Source of the DNA: Tulasnella sp. 424
Taxonomy: Eukaryota > Basidiomycota > Agaricomycetes > Cantharellales > Tulasnellaceae
Length of the DNA: 40,351 bases
NCBI GenBank assembly: GCA_019633425.1
Contig: WSUB01000245.1
Span: forward strand, 6,251 to 46,601
Direction: 5' to 3'
Shown piece by piece: positions 22,433 through 32,600 of this stretch. Made by a program: the position numbers and the translations under genes. How positions within the stretch are numbered: position 1 is the first letter of the stretch; the number at the start of each line of letters is the position of its first letter. The notes below the pieces were generated by a model. That model was not told where the DNA came from. It did not search any database and saw nothing but the letters and a program-made list of their open reading frames with translations.

Positions 22433-22638
22433 CTTGCAGTTTCCTCGCGGAGAAGAACGGGCTGGAGCTGCTGTACTTGGGGCTAACCGTCAGACATTGA
22501 TCTGCGCAAAGACCGGGTTACGGTTTGACTGAGAGTGTTGTTAAAGTCGTCGGAACAAGGGAAGTAAGTGTGCACAGAGTGTGGTAGGAGGGATGGGATG
22601 CGCGGGCTACGATTGGTTGGTCGTCGGAAGGATGTGCC

Positions 22639-22922
22639 GTAATCCGACATCACGGCGCGCGCTTTCCGCTGGTGCGCGGTTACGAATATTGTCGCTTTTG
22701 ACGATTCTGGTAGACCCTTGCAATGCCTTGCAGTACCTTGTATCATTTAGCAGGCTTACACTCAGCTTATAGACCTCAGACAGTCTGATAGTCACCTTGT
22801 TTGCTCATCCGAGTGGGGCAAAGGTCTCGGTTTGGTCTTCCAATTGCTTGGCCGGTTCGTTCCAGATTGTGGAAGTGTATAAGCAACAACAACAGAGACA
22901 TCATATTCAAACAAATGTATAA
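22639..22922. other. Junction between duplicated segment B and the transposon region
   Basis: No gene visible. Similarity to segment A stops near 22,640 and the Plavaka coding sequence ends at 22,923, so the left end of the Plavaka element must lie in this interval. I could not identify a terminal inverted repeat. Confidence 0.4.
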
Positions 22923-23689
22923 TTAGTTACTACAATCATAATCAAAAATAGGGTCTTCGTCTTCAAACCCCGCATTGTCATCGTCCTCCCAAGCATCGTC
23001 GCCGTTAGGGATATCGGCGGCAAAGAAGGCCTCAGCCTCGGCCCCTTCCTGTCTATCCTTATCCTCACCATCTTCACTGTCACTACTAACTGAGCTACCT
23101 TCCTCACTATTATATTCATTACCCAAATCTGCCTCATCCGGTCCGGCTACAGCAGCATCGTTAGGAATCGGGGCAGGTTCAGCTGTGGTATCAGCAACTG
23201 CGATATCAGGCTCGCTTCTGAGCCCCAGTGCTACATGACCCGCTCCAGTGCCAAGGAAACGAGACAACATGTCTCGGTCCACAAATCTAGAAGAAAGCGC
23301 AGGGTTAGATCTTTTGGATTGCTGTCGAGGAAGGCGAGATTTCGGGAACATACGGGTTAACATAATAATTGACCCAGTCTCCGTCTTTAGTATCCCAGTA
23401 CCATGATTCCTGGAGGAGGTCTGTTGTCTTTTCAAAGAAAAATGACGGAATGAGGTGTGCACCTCGGATCACAACAGCCGGGTCAAGAAACCCGAACGCC
23501 CCATCCCCCTCAGGCACATAGCCCACTCACTCCAGCTGCCAGCTAGCCAGCCCCCCAGTGTACTCCGGATCCTCCCCTAACCAGCGAATCCACAAGACCT
23601 CCAATGTTTGAGGACTCCTGGTCCCTGAGGGTTGGTGGATTACTTGAACGTGGTAGAGGCCATCAGGAAATAGGTTAATACTATATAAT

Positions 23690-24030
23690 GGGCCCCCTAT
23701 TATATTGGTAGATATAGTTTCTCATAATTGGCCAAAAATATGTGCACAATGGTAGGCTATCATAGTCAACTGTAGTCTCCTATATATTGAGGAAAATATA
23801 TAGTCCCTCATTGTCTCCTGTAGTGACATCTTGGGGTAGCTGGCTGTAGCAGTGTAGTGTTACATAGTCAGATCATGCGCTAGATTCTCATAGTTCTGTA
23901 TATCTCTGTATATTGGCGTAGCTGTATATCGATGTCCTTTGCTGTAGTGGCATAGTCACATAGCTGCATAGCAGTGTATAGTTTCCTATAGTTGTATGTA
24001 GTTGCATGTAGCTGGCTTGCACAGGCCACT
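23690..24030. repeat. Left low-complexity array of the insert
   Basis: Irregular repeats of short words such as ctatagttg, gtagctg, catagtc and tatatag. The last part reads cctatagttgtatgtagttg, whose reverse complement resembles the right array. Confidence 0.6.
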
Positions 24031-24227
24031 TTACAATCACCCAAGGGAGTTACTAGAAGTCCTAGAGGTTTTACCAGCATTACCAACATAGCTGAGGGCA
24101 TCGATTGCCCTTTTCGGTGCCCGGATGCACTGCATAGACACAACATTGGTGTGTGCCGTGACTTGTCGTTGCGATGAAAAGTTGCAACTAGGCATTAAAA
24201 GGAGAAAAGCCCTATATAAATTAATTA

Positions 24228-24506
24228 CTAAACAGTTTTACCAGCATCCTGGACATTGCCCGGAATGGTGATAATTGTTTTTGGAGCCTGGCTGTGACAT
24301 ATAAGCGGAATGTCCGTCCATGCAATTGCTGCCACAAAAATTCGGTGGTTAGTGATTAAATTAACAAACCCGCCACATAAATTACTTACCAAGCAATTGG
24401 GTTTTGTCTTCCTCAGCATCTCAAAAAATGCTATGGCGTGCTTTGCCATTGTTGAGAGAACCCCCCCAAGGACGGCATCTGACACTAAAACCTGATTTTC
24501 TTCCAC
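24228..24506 (-). CDS. Small unrecognised ORF within the insert
   Basis: A 92-codon minus-strand frame starting MEENQVLVSDAVLGG. It can be read straight through. It also holds a good intron signal (GTAAGT after NCL, CTAAC branch site, GGCAG acceptor), and splicing there would change the downstream frame but keep it open. I know no family for it. It is the only reading frame of note in the insert outside the LINE. Confidence 0.3.
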   Translation of the reverse strand: MEENQVLVSDAVLGGVLSTMAKHAIAFFEMLRKTKPNCLVSNLCGGFVNLITNHRIFVAAIAWTDIPLICHSQAPKTIITIPGNVQDAGKTV

Positions 24507-25382
24507 TTAATCCAACCATATAATTATTCAAGGAGGGAGAGGATTGTATTCATTTAGTTGCTAACAAGTAAGTGGGATGGGGGGATGACTGGATGGGGCA
24601 GAGAGCCAACTCGCCGACGGGGATTCCCACGACACTTAATCGAACATCATCTCCAACTTGTACTGCCGCACGAGTCTCCTCCCACCACAGTAAGGCAATC
24701 AACACCCTCAACCCCACCGCTTTACCCATCTAATGTAAGTAAGCTTTCCTTGCTTCTTTTTTTACATTCTGTTACTAATCTCAAAATTTTCGTCAGAACG
24801 TCGGCGAGCGGCGGAAAGACCGACATGCACCACACGTCGATCCTCTGCACGGCCGTTGCCACCTTCAGCATCCCTTGCAGTCCTAAAGAAAACATTAGCT
24901 AAGTTATTTTTCATATTCATTATCTCTTTTTTATTACTTACCTTGAAACTCTCATTAGAACGAACATCGGCGGTTGCAACTCCATCGTGCCGACACGTGA
25001 ATAGCAAGGCGGCCGTTTCCACTCCCCCCTGCATTCAGGGATGCTAGTGAAAGGCCTACGTAAGTCCATTCCAATGCTATCTGTTCTTTTTGATTACTAA
25101 CCTTGCAGTTTTTATTCAAACAATGGCGGGCGGTCTTAACTTTGCCACACCACGCCGTCGATTCTTTGCACAGCCACTGCCACCTTCACCACGACTAGTA
25201 GTGCTAGAGAAAACATTTGGTAAGTCCTTTTCTATATCTATTCTGTCGTTCTAACTACTTGCCTTGACTTTTTTATTAGAACAACCGCCAGCGGTCGCCC
25301 CTCCGTCGTGCCCACACGTCGATCTCCGAGGCAGCGGTTTCTACCTTTCCCACATTCAGGTATAGTAGGGAAGAGCATCGGT

Positions 25383-25398
25383 GAGTGAATCCTGACAT
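25383..25398. repeat. LINE target-site duplication, left copy
   Basis: GAGTGAATCCTGACAT, identical to 28879-28894. It overlaps the splice-donor-like start (GTGAGT) of the fifth 160-bp unit. Confidence 0.95.
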
Positions 25399-28300
25399 GC
25401 TTTGTACCGGGCCGAGACATCCTCGACCACGTGAAGTTAGCGAAAACAGTGAAAGAATACTGTGACGTAACGGAGAGAGACGGCTGTTTAGTCGCCCTAG
25501 ACCAAGAAAAGGCGTACGATAGAATCGATCATGCCTATTTGTGGAAGATACTGGAGTGCTTCGCACTCCCCCCTCCCTTCATAGCGAAAATCAAGGCGCT
25601 ATACGCTAACGCAGAGACAAGAGTCCTTGTGAACCAGACAGAATCCCAACCCTTCCCAGTGAAGAGAGGAGTCCGCCAAGGAGACCCACTCTCGTGCCTC
25701 CTTTTCAACCTGGCAATAGAACCCTTAGCCGAGTCGATTCGGAGATCACCCATCAAAGGAATCAAGGTCCCCAATGCCGCCGAGAGAATTGTCGTAAGAC
25801 TTTTCGCAGACGACACGCAGATTTACCTGTCTAAGAATGACAAGTGGACCATGGTGAAGCAGATAACGGACGACTGGTGCCTAGCATCCACTGCAAAGTT
25901 CAACGAGGAGAAGACCGAATTCCTCCCGATGGGCACGTCTGACTATAGAAAGAAAGTATGCAGGCTGAAATTCCTTAACCCCTTGAGGATACGAACCGCG
26001 GAAGCCCTCCCAAGAGGCGCACGCTTCGTGGAAGACAGGCAACCCCTCAGAATCTTGGGAGGTTTCGTTGGTAACAAAGTTGATGAATCACAGATTTGGG
26101 AACCCGTCACTTCGAAAATCGAGACCCTCGCAGACAAATGGTCCAAGAGGCGTATGACCCTACGGGGAAGAGTGATTGTCTCAAGTTTTATTGTCCAATC
26201 AAGGGCACAGTACCTTATGATGACAAACGATCCGCCCCCCTCAGTGGTGGACAGAATCACCAAAGCCACACACCGGGTGATGTGGGCCGGGAAAAAGAGA
26301 GGACTCACAACCCTAGAAGTTGTGGAGATGCCTAAGACATTGGGAGGACTAGACCTCCCAAGTTTTAAACTTAGAACGAGAGCGGCCCGACTCGTAACAG
26401 CGAAAAAGTGGTGTGCACCCCAAGACGACAGGCCCCTGTGGGCTGACGTTGTGAACGAGCTCATCCGGATCTCAAGTAAGAGACCAGACGACCCGAGGAA
26501 AGCCTCTGTCCTGTGGCAGACATGGAAAGAGACTTCTGGGAAGACCAGCAAGCTTCCAAGAGACATCCAAGCGATGCTCAAGGAAACGCGCAGATACGGC
26601 TTAAGGGTGGAAGCCCTCAAACTGTCTACGAAGACCAAGGACGAGGCCCCAATATGGCTGTCCAAAACAGTCGACATCACACCGAAGGAAGAGAACTCGG
26701 CTGCAATGAAGCACCTGAGAGAACACCACAGAGTGCGAAACATGGGGGACCTCAAGGGGCTCTCCATAAATGACGCGAGAGGGTGCAAGACCCACACGCG
26801 ATGCATGCAAGCGGTGGACAAGCTGACGGTCAAGACTCAGCCCCGCTTCAACGTCCGATTCCAGACCCCCCTGTTGCAAGGGGCGACGGAGCCGGACAAC
26901 CTTGACTTCACCGCGAGGCGGAAGGAAAAGGCAAGCAGGGACAGAGCGGCAGGGATGCCGACGGACCTGGACCCGAACTTCACCTACCAAGGTGACCTCC
27001 ACGGAGCACTAAGAATCTTCCAGGATTCCAAGAGAGAAGACCTCCTCCCGGCATATAGAACCGGTGAAGCAAGGAACATGACCGACGATCGAACGGTAGT
27101 CTGGACCGATGGATCAACCACCGACTATGGGAAGAGTACCCGAAGAATTGGCTTTGGCGTATGGAGCGAAACCCCACACCTTAGAGTGGCGGCACGACTC
27201 ACCTCCGAACCTGTTACCAACAACAGGGCAGAATTGGCAGCGATTGTATGGGCCCTCGAGAGAGCACCCAAGAACGAAGACCTCCTGGTGAACACGGACT
27301 CGCAGTATGCAGTCACCGGTTTCACCTCGACGCACCAGACCTGGGAAGACCAGGGATGGCTCCATGTCGAGAATGCGGACCTCTGGAAGAGAGGCCTCTA
27401 TCTCGTACGCTCGCGAACGTCGTTGACAACAATTGCGAAAGTCAAAGCTCACTCAGGCATTGAAGAGAATGAGAGAGCAGACGAGCTGGCAAAAGCCGGA
27501 GCTGAATCCACGAACGACGACTTCCCCAGCCTGGAAGTCCCAATCGAATGGACGCTGAACGGGGCGAGGCTGCAAAGCCTCAGTTTCCACGACGCATACC
27601 AATGGGTCAGAGCTGAAAGGCCAGAACCAAAGGCAACGAGGGCTCCCGAGAACTTAAAAAGGATCCAGGAAACCCTTGAGACAGAACATGGCATCCGAAC
27701 GACAGAAGCCAGGATCTGGCTAGACCTCCGGAGACCAGCAATCCGGAGGGAGATCTCTGATTTCCTCTGGACCATGATCCACGGGAGATCCCAGTGCGGA
27801 AACATGTTCCGCAACTGGGGACCGGAGTGGGAGGAGCTCCAATTCTGCACGTGCGGGGCAGTTGAAACGATGGAACACCTCCTCACCCAATGCGGGGACG
27901 CCCTCTGGCGAATCCGACTGTGGAATAAAGCCTCGGCCTTAATGAAAAGCTCGAAACTTATTGAGGATTCGAAGTGTGTGCCCCCCTCTTTCGAAGAGAT
28001 CATGGGGGCTGCATCAGTTAGACTCCAAACCCCGGCAGCAACAAGACTGTGGTCTACAATCGTCACCGAGACAGCTTTCACCATCTGGAAGTTGAGGAAC
28101 AGATCACGCTTCGACAGAATCACGGTCTCCTCCAAAATGGCCTTTGATGTCTGGAGAACATATCTAGAAAAAAGAGCAAAGACGGACCTGACAATTGCAA
28201 GATTAAAAGGCCCCTCATCGACTGCCCGAGACAAAAGGACGAGGGAGATCGCAACCGCCTGGGGGAGCCTACTGTCCCTCAGGAATGGTGTTACGGTTTG

Positions 28301-28845
28301 GAACTCAGCGGATTATGGTTAGACGGCTTGCTCTTTGTGGGTGAGCGCTGTGCGTCGTCCCCACTTTAGCGGATGCGAGTGCCAGAGGGGCAGCTGCGCA
28401 TACTAAGGTGAAATGACCGAGCCTCATAGCAACCCGAAAGGGGGAAACGCCGACGTGTCGGGTTCGTTCTCCCCCTGAGGGATCCTCACGAGGGGGCATC
28501 ATCGCCCCCCGATCACACCCAGGCCGGGCCCGTACCGGAACGTCCCCTCGTGGGAATAGGACGCCATTGCGTTGATAGCGGTGGTTAGCCTCTGGGGAGG
28601 ATGTCGTTCTAGACCATTGATGGGGAGTCGCGAGGCGACCCGTCGGCCGAAAACGTTGATTCCTGATGGAGGGTTTAGTGGGTAGTGACGACCATCGCCA
28701 GACGATGGCGTGATCCCCACACTGTCTGGCCCTGAACTACGTGGAACCACCCTCGCGAGGTGGGAGTCGTAAGGCCGAGTGACGCCGGACCACGGAGAAC
28801 TCCAGGCGTGCCATTCGTCGATAAGCCGATTACCTCCCATCACCA

Positions 28846-28878
<33 letters not shown>
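25399..28878 (+). mobile_element. 5'-truncated LINE (non-LTR retrotransposon) with poly(A) tail
   Basis: Bounded by a perfect 16-bp target-site duplication, GAGTGAATCCTGACAT, at 25383-25398 and 28879-28894. It starts inside the reverse transcriptase (first codons FVPGRDILDHVK), so ORF1, the endonuclease and the RT start are missing, as is common for LINE insertions truncated during target-primed reverse transcription. A 3' UTR of about 520 bp follows the stop at 28322 and ends in 32 A's (28847-28878). The uninterrupted frame and perfect duplication indicate a recent insertion. RT plus RNase H is compatible with the Tad1/I side of the LINE tree; the clade cannot be settled by eye. Confidence 0.93.
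25401..28322 (+). CDS. LINE reverse transcriptase-RNase H (5' partial)
   Basis: 973 codons open from the insertion point to TAG at 28320-28322. RT fingers/palm: LDQEKAYDRIDHAYLW, GVRQGDPLSCLLFNLA and the catalytic FADDT near 25,803. RNase H at about 27,100-27,500: WTDGST, NRAELAAI, NTDSQYA and HSGIEENERADELA supply the D-E-D-D residues. The C-terminal part has a Cys/His cluster, FCTCGAVETMEHLLTQC, like the zinc-binding tail of LINE RTs. There is no native start codon, because the 5' part was lost. It could only be expressed from a neighbouring promoter. Very strong family match. Confidence 0.95.
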   Translation, partial: FVPGRDILDHVKLAKTVKEYCDVTERDGCLVALDQEKAYDRIDHAYLWKILECFALPPPFIAKIKALYANAETRVLVNQTESQPFPVKRGVRQGDPLSCLLFNLAIEPLAESIRRSPIKGIKVPNAAERIVVRLFADDTQIYLSKNDKWTMVKQITDDWCLASTAKFNEEKTEFLPMGTSDYRKKVCRLKFLNPLRIRTAEALPRGARFVEDRQPLRILGGFVGNKVDESQIWEPVTSKIETLADKWSKRRMTLRGRVIVSSFIVQSRAQYLMMTNDPPPSVVDRITKATHRVMWAGKKRGLTTLEVVEMPKTLGGLDLPSFKLRTRAARLVTAKKWCAPQDDRPLWADVVNELIRISSKRPDDPRKASVLWQTWKETSGKTSKLPRDIQAMLKETRRYGLRVEALKLSTKTKDEAPIWLSKTVDITPKEENSAAMKHLREHHRVRNMGDLKGLSINDARGCKTHTRCMQAVDKLTVKTQPRFNVRFQTPLLQGATEPDNLDFTARRKEKASRDRAAGMPTDLDPNFTYQGDLHGALRIFQDSKREDLLPAYRTGEARNMTDDRTVVWTDGSTTDYGKSTRRIGFGVWSETPHLRVAARLTSEPVTNNRAELAAIVWALERAPKNEDLLVNTDSQYAVTGFTSTHQTWEDQGWLHVENADLWKRGLYLVRSRTSLTTIAKVKAHSGIEENERADELAKAGAESTNDDFPSLEVPIEWTLNGARLQSLSFHDAYQWVRAERPEPKATRAPENLKRIQETLETEHGIRTTEARIWLDLRRPAIRREISDFLWTMIHGRSQCGNMFRNWGPEWEELQFCTCGAVETMEHLLTQCGDALWRIRLWNKASALMKSSKLIEDSKCVPPSFEEIMGAASVRLQTPAATRLWSTIVTETAFTIWKLRNRSRFDRITVSSKMAFDVWRTYLEKRAKTDLTIARLKGPSSTARDKRTREIATAWGSLLSLRNGVTVWNSADYG

Positions 28879-28881
<3 letters not shown>

Positions 28882-28894
28882 TGAATCCTGACAT
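28879..28894. repeat. LINE target-site duplication, right copy
   Basis: GAGTGAATCCTGACAT directly after the poly(A) tract; the interrupted 160-bp unit resumes behind it. Confidence 0.95.
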
Positions 28895-29399
28895 TCATTC
28901 ATGTTTTTGATTACTAACCTTGGATTTTTTATTTGAACAACGGCTGGCGAGCGGTCGTAACTCTGCCACACACCGCACGTTGATCCTCAAAAGTAGCGGT
29001 TGCCACCTTCACCACCCCTATAGCAGCTAATAAAACAGTAAGAAAGTTGCTCTTACTATTCACTCTTTATTTTGATTACTGACCTTGAAATTCTCGTTTT
29101 AATGACAAGTGGTCAAGACTCCGTCATGCCCACACATCGATATCTGAGGTGGCTGTTTCCACCATCGCCGCCTTTGTGAATGCTGGGAAGGGGCATAGGT
29201 ATGTGGATACCAATGCTCATCTCTGTTTTCAACTCCTTAACTTGGAGTTTTGATTTGAACAACAGTAGGTGACTGCAACTCGCCACATGTTGCACATCTA
29301 TTCACTGTTCTATGTTCTCTGACTATCGTTCTTGGACTGTCTATATAGTGTAATCCTGATAGGTATCAGTTGAATCGAGTTTCATAATTCACCTGCTGC

Positions 29400-29690
29400 C
29401 TGTCCATACAAAAAGATATTTGCATCCAAGCAACTACACGCAACTATGAACGACTATGAGCTACTATAGGCAACTATGAGATACTATAAAGCTATCAAAC
29501 TATGTGTGGTTATATGACTATTCCACTACAGCTAACTATAGGGAACTATGGCTAACTATGGTAGGCTACTGTAGTCAATATAAAAGGGCAGTTAGCTACC
29601 AGATTCTATGACACTATAGCAGCTATGTAGACTATCATAGACTACGTATCTCCTCATAGCGGGACGTAGTTCCCTGTAGCAGGGACCCAT
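29400..29690. repeat. Right low-complexity array of the insert
   Basis: Words such as caactatag, gactatgag, ctactatagg and aactatgg repeated irregularly. They are mostly reverse complements of the words in the left array (ctatagttg and so on), e.g. gcaactacacgcaactatg here against cagctacatgcaactaca from the left end read in reverse. Confidence 0.6.
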
Positions 29691-32600
29691 GGATGCTGAG
29701 GACTCGTGCGTACCAGAAACATGTCTTTTCGCTTTCAGGAGCTTTGACCATAACGAAAGACCAGCTCAGAATACTAGGGTTGATTATGTCTTGGTCGCGC
29801 TGGATATTGTATCTTGTATAGTTGATTCGCATTTTGCTGTGTTGATATAGGAGGTTGTTGACTATGACAACATGGTCGCGATCCTCATCGGAGAAGTCGC
29901 CTTCTCCGCCATCGAAAGGTCGCTTAATGAGGCGTCCAAGGATATGATCTTTGAGAGCCGGGATAAGGTTCTTCATAAGAGTTAGTCAGAATAGAGTGCC
30001 AGCATTGACTTTCAAGAAATGAACCCACCTGGAACGCCGGCTCCGAAGGATTGGTGCTTACAAGGTCTCCGATGTGAACCCAGTTCTTCTTGCTATTGGC
30101 AATCTGGTGATGGTGCTCAGGCAAGAATGGCGGGAGTGGGGTAGACTTGCTGCGGTTCACACTATGAGACTTGTGGCCAGCTTTGACTCCGAGTTCAAGT
30201 TGGCGGATGGTGTCGGTGATGCAATAGAGCTGCTGGCTGCGGCATTGCATGCGTCTGGCGAGTCGAACATAGTCTTTCTTGTTCCCGCGGCGATAGTATG
30301 ATTTGACTACACAATGTTCAAGTTCACCCTGAAGCAACAAATGTGTGATCTATCAGCCACGAGTGAGAGGAGTGAGGTGGCTTATACATACAATTTGGGT
30401 TGAATAGGAGTCGGTAGTTCCAAACCACCAAATCATTGGGACGTAATGCCCAAGAAGATGGATTTTGACTGTGCGGAAGCTGAAGGTTTTGGGAAGCGGC
30501 GATGCAGTCTTGGCTTTGCCTTTCCCTTTTGAACCGGAATTCGGCTTCATTGCTTTGGCAGTCTCACGTCGATCCCTAGTGTTGCGTTCCTTTGGGGTCT
30601 CAGTGGTGTCGAAGTGAGGGCAAACCTCTGAGGCAAAGAACCGAAGTTCTTTACCAAGCATCCAGGTGACTGTTGAAAGCTGGTCGAGGGTTGTGTCGGT
30701 GTGTTGGCGCAGTTTCGCAAGACCGTGCCAAAGCGCAAGAGTGTACAGCAAGCAAAGAACATAAGTATTGTACGGTTCAGGGAAAAGGCCTTCGAAGCAA
30801 GGAATGCAGCACTGAAGCGGTAATGGCGCTCAGCATGTGAGACTAAGAGTGCCAAATGCTGGGTGTGTGTACCTGAAGACAGTCTTCAGATGTTTGTGCT
30901 GCCCAATTCTTCAAGTCGGTGACATTCATATATGCAAAGCTCCGTATTGTCGATCTCCCAAAATTGCCAATAGTGCGAAACCTGCCAGGTTTTGCTGCGA
31001 TTAGTAACAAAGTGCATGTGAATGGATCGTTTGAGTTTAAGTCTCACCGATGATTAAACTTGTTCACAGCATCCTTGCTGAGTGTGTAAAGCATCCGGAT
31101 AAGATGAACGAGCACCGCCTTCCAGACTCCCAGCTCGAATTCGTGCATGAGGTCAATGACTAATATGCCGAAAAAGTTGAAGCCAAACTCTTCACAGAGG
31201 GTTGTTGAGAATGCGTTCTAGATCACAAACAGTCAGCACCTCCAGCAGAGTGGTTTCAGAAATAGCTCGCACCTCGGTAGCAATGAGGGATTCTGGCTTG
31301 AGGAAGTAATTGCTATGCTCGTTTCCGGGAGCATAGCCCTTCTCATAAATAATCTTTCAGGCGCTGATGACACTGGACACGCGCTCGGTGGTATCCACCC
31401 GTTTCTTGCTCAATCGAGTACGCTCATCTGCCACCTGTCCTAGGAGTGCTATCTGATCGATAGTCACAAGACAAAGAGGGCAAGGGCAATGCCCTAGATC
31501 ACGGATGGTTGCAACAAGAACCCTAAGGCAGACAATGTTTTTAGGATTAGTGTTTCTGCAAGGAAGCGAAGCAAGACACTCACCGCTCAGGGTAGTCGGT
31601 TGAATAGGTGAATATCCGAGGATAAACGCGACGTGTGATCCTGTCGGCACACTCGATCACAATCCCATGTCGGTACGCTTCGAGGAAGTCGGGGTCTTGA
31701 ACCAGCCAAGCCCAGACAGCATGGAAGAGCTCCCACTTACAGTGACGTAGGGTCTCCGCACTGGCGCTTTTGCCGCTACCTTGAGAATGAATGAAGTCTT
31801 GAATGCTTTCTGGAAGCTAGGGGAGAAAGAAAAAATTGAAGTGTTAGCTTGTAACCAGAAGCAGTAGAGATGTGAAAGCGAACCGTAGGTATGTGTGCCA
31901 CATGGTGAGATGCTCGGGATTGAGGTTTGCACCGGAGCCATTTGGAGAGATTACCGAAGAAGAGGTAGATTGGCCACATCTTCGATTGTCCAAACTGAGA
32001 GACGTGTGTCGCATCTGACCAGAACATTAGGGCCGCTATAGCCCTTGGAAGGTTGCATCCTGGCTCTGGTGGAAGCTGTCTAACTTCTGCTGCTCGGATA
32101 TCCATGCGTCGGAGGCGTAAAGTTCATCGTGAAGTCGCAGCAGGATTTCCTCGCCATCAGATTGAGTTGGGGGACGAACTTGAAATGACCAAAACGGCTC
32201 ATAGTGAAAGTCGTGGGCTGAATCGTCTTGGCAAGCGGATTTGATGACTTCAACGAGAGGGCGATGAAAGAGACCAGGGACGTTGAAAGGAGTTGAGGCA
32301 GGTGGGTGGTCGTTGGATCGTTTGTTTGACTGCTTCACACCAGTCGGAATTTCAATACGGACGCTTTCCTCGATCCAACCAACTCCCACAACCTCTACAT
32401 CTCCCTCTCCCTTGCCCTTGCCCTCTCTCCTGCTCTCTACTTTGTCCATTCCATCAAGTGCGGCATTCAGTTTGTCGATTGTCTGAGCCCCTGGCAAATC
32501 GTCCAGTGAGAAATCCTTGGCTTTGAGGACGTTGGTAATCAGGCTGGCCAGCGACTGTCGACTGAGTTTCCCCCCACAACTATGGAACCAATGGCCTACG

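Larger units (their letters stand above)
13577..22638. repeat. Segmental duplication, copy B
   Basis: Counterpart of 1-10,436 in the same orientation and gene order: NLR, MIF2 relic, unrecognised decayed region. It is shorter than A by about 2 kb because of at least two length differences (see copy A). The NLR exons are far better conserved between copies than the flanking relics, which have diverged with many small indels. Confidence 0.85.
24735..29340 (+). repeat. Tandem 160-bp array with splice-signal periodicity
   Basis: Seven units start at 24735, 24899, 25060, 25220, 25381, 29039 and 29199; with the LINE removed the periods are 164, 161, 160, 161, 162 and 160 bp. Most units begin with a 5' splice-site hexamer (GTAAGT, CTAAGT, GTAAGT, GTAAGT, GTGAGT, GTAAGA, GTATGT), have a T-rich stretch with ctaac or ttacttacc, and then an acceptor-like ttattag/aac about 60 nt in. 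The remaining 100 nt are GC-rich with conserved gtcgatc, gccaccttcacc and similar words. Units are roughly 60-75% alike by eye. No long plus-strand reading frame crosses them. Confidence 0.75.
23672..29693. mobile_element. About 6-kb insert inside the Plavaka transposase gene
   Basis: The transposase frame stops after WYARVLSI (near 29,693) and resumes with GLYHVQVIHQ (near 23,665), exactly the junction expected in the family, so everything between was inserted. About 2.5 kb remains once the LINE is removed. Both ends are low-complexity arrays built from tatag/catag words, apparently inverted relative to one another. Inside are one small frame and a 160-bp tandem array. I found no transposase of its own, so it is probably non-autonomous. 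Borders are accurate to about 10-20 bp and no target-site duplication was established. Confidence 0.6.

Noticed and set aside
23880..24177. Short frames in the tatag-rich array
   Set aside because: Low-complexity sequence with few stops by composition; no protein features.
28499..28894. Minus-strand frame with a long phenylalanine run
   Set aside because: The phenylalanines are the reverse complement of the LINE poly(A) tail and the rest is its 3' UTR.
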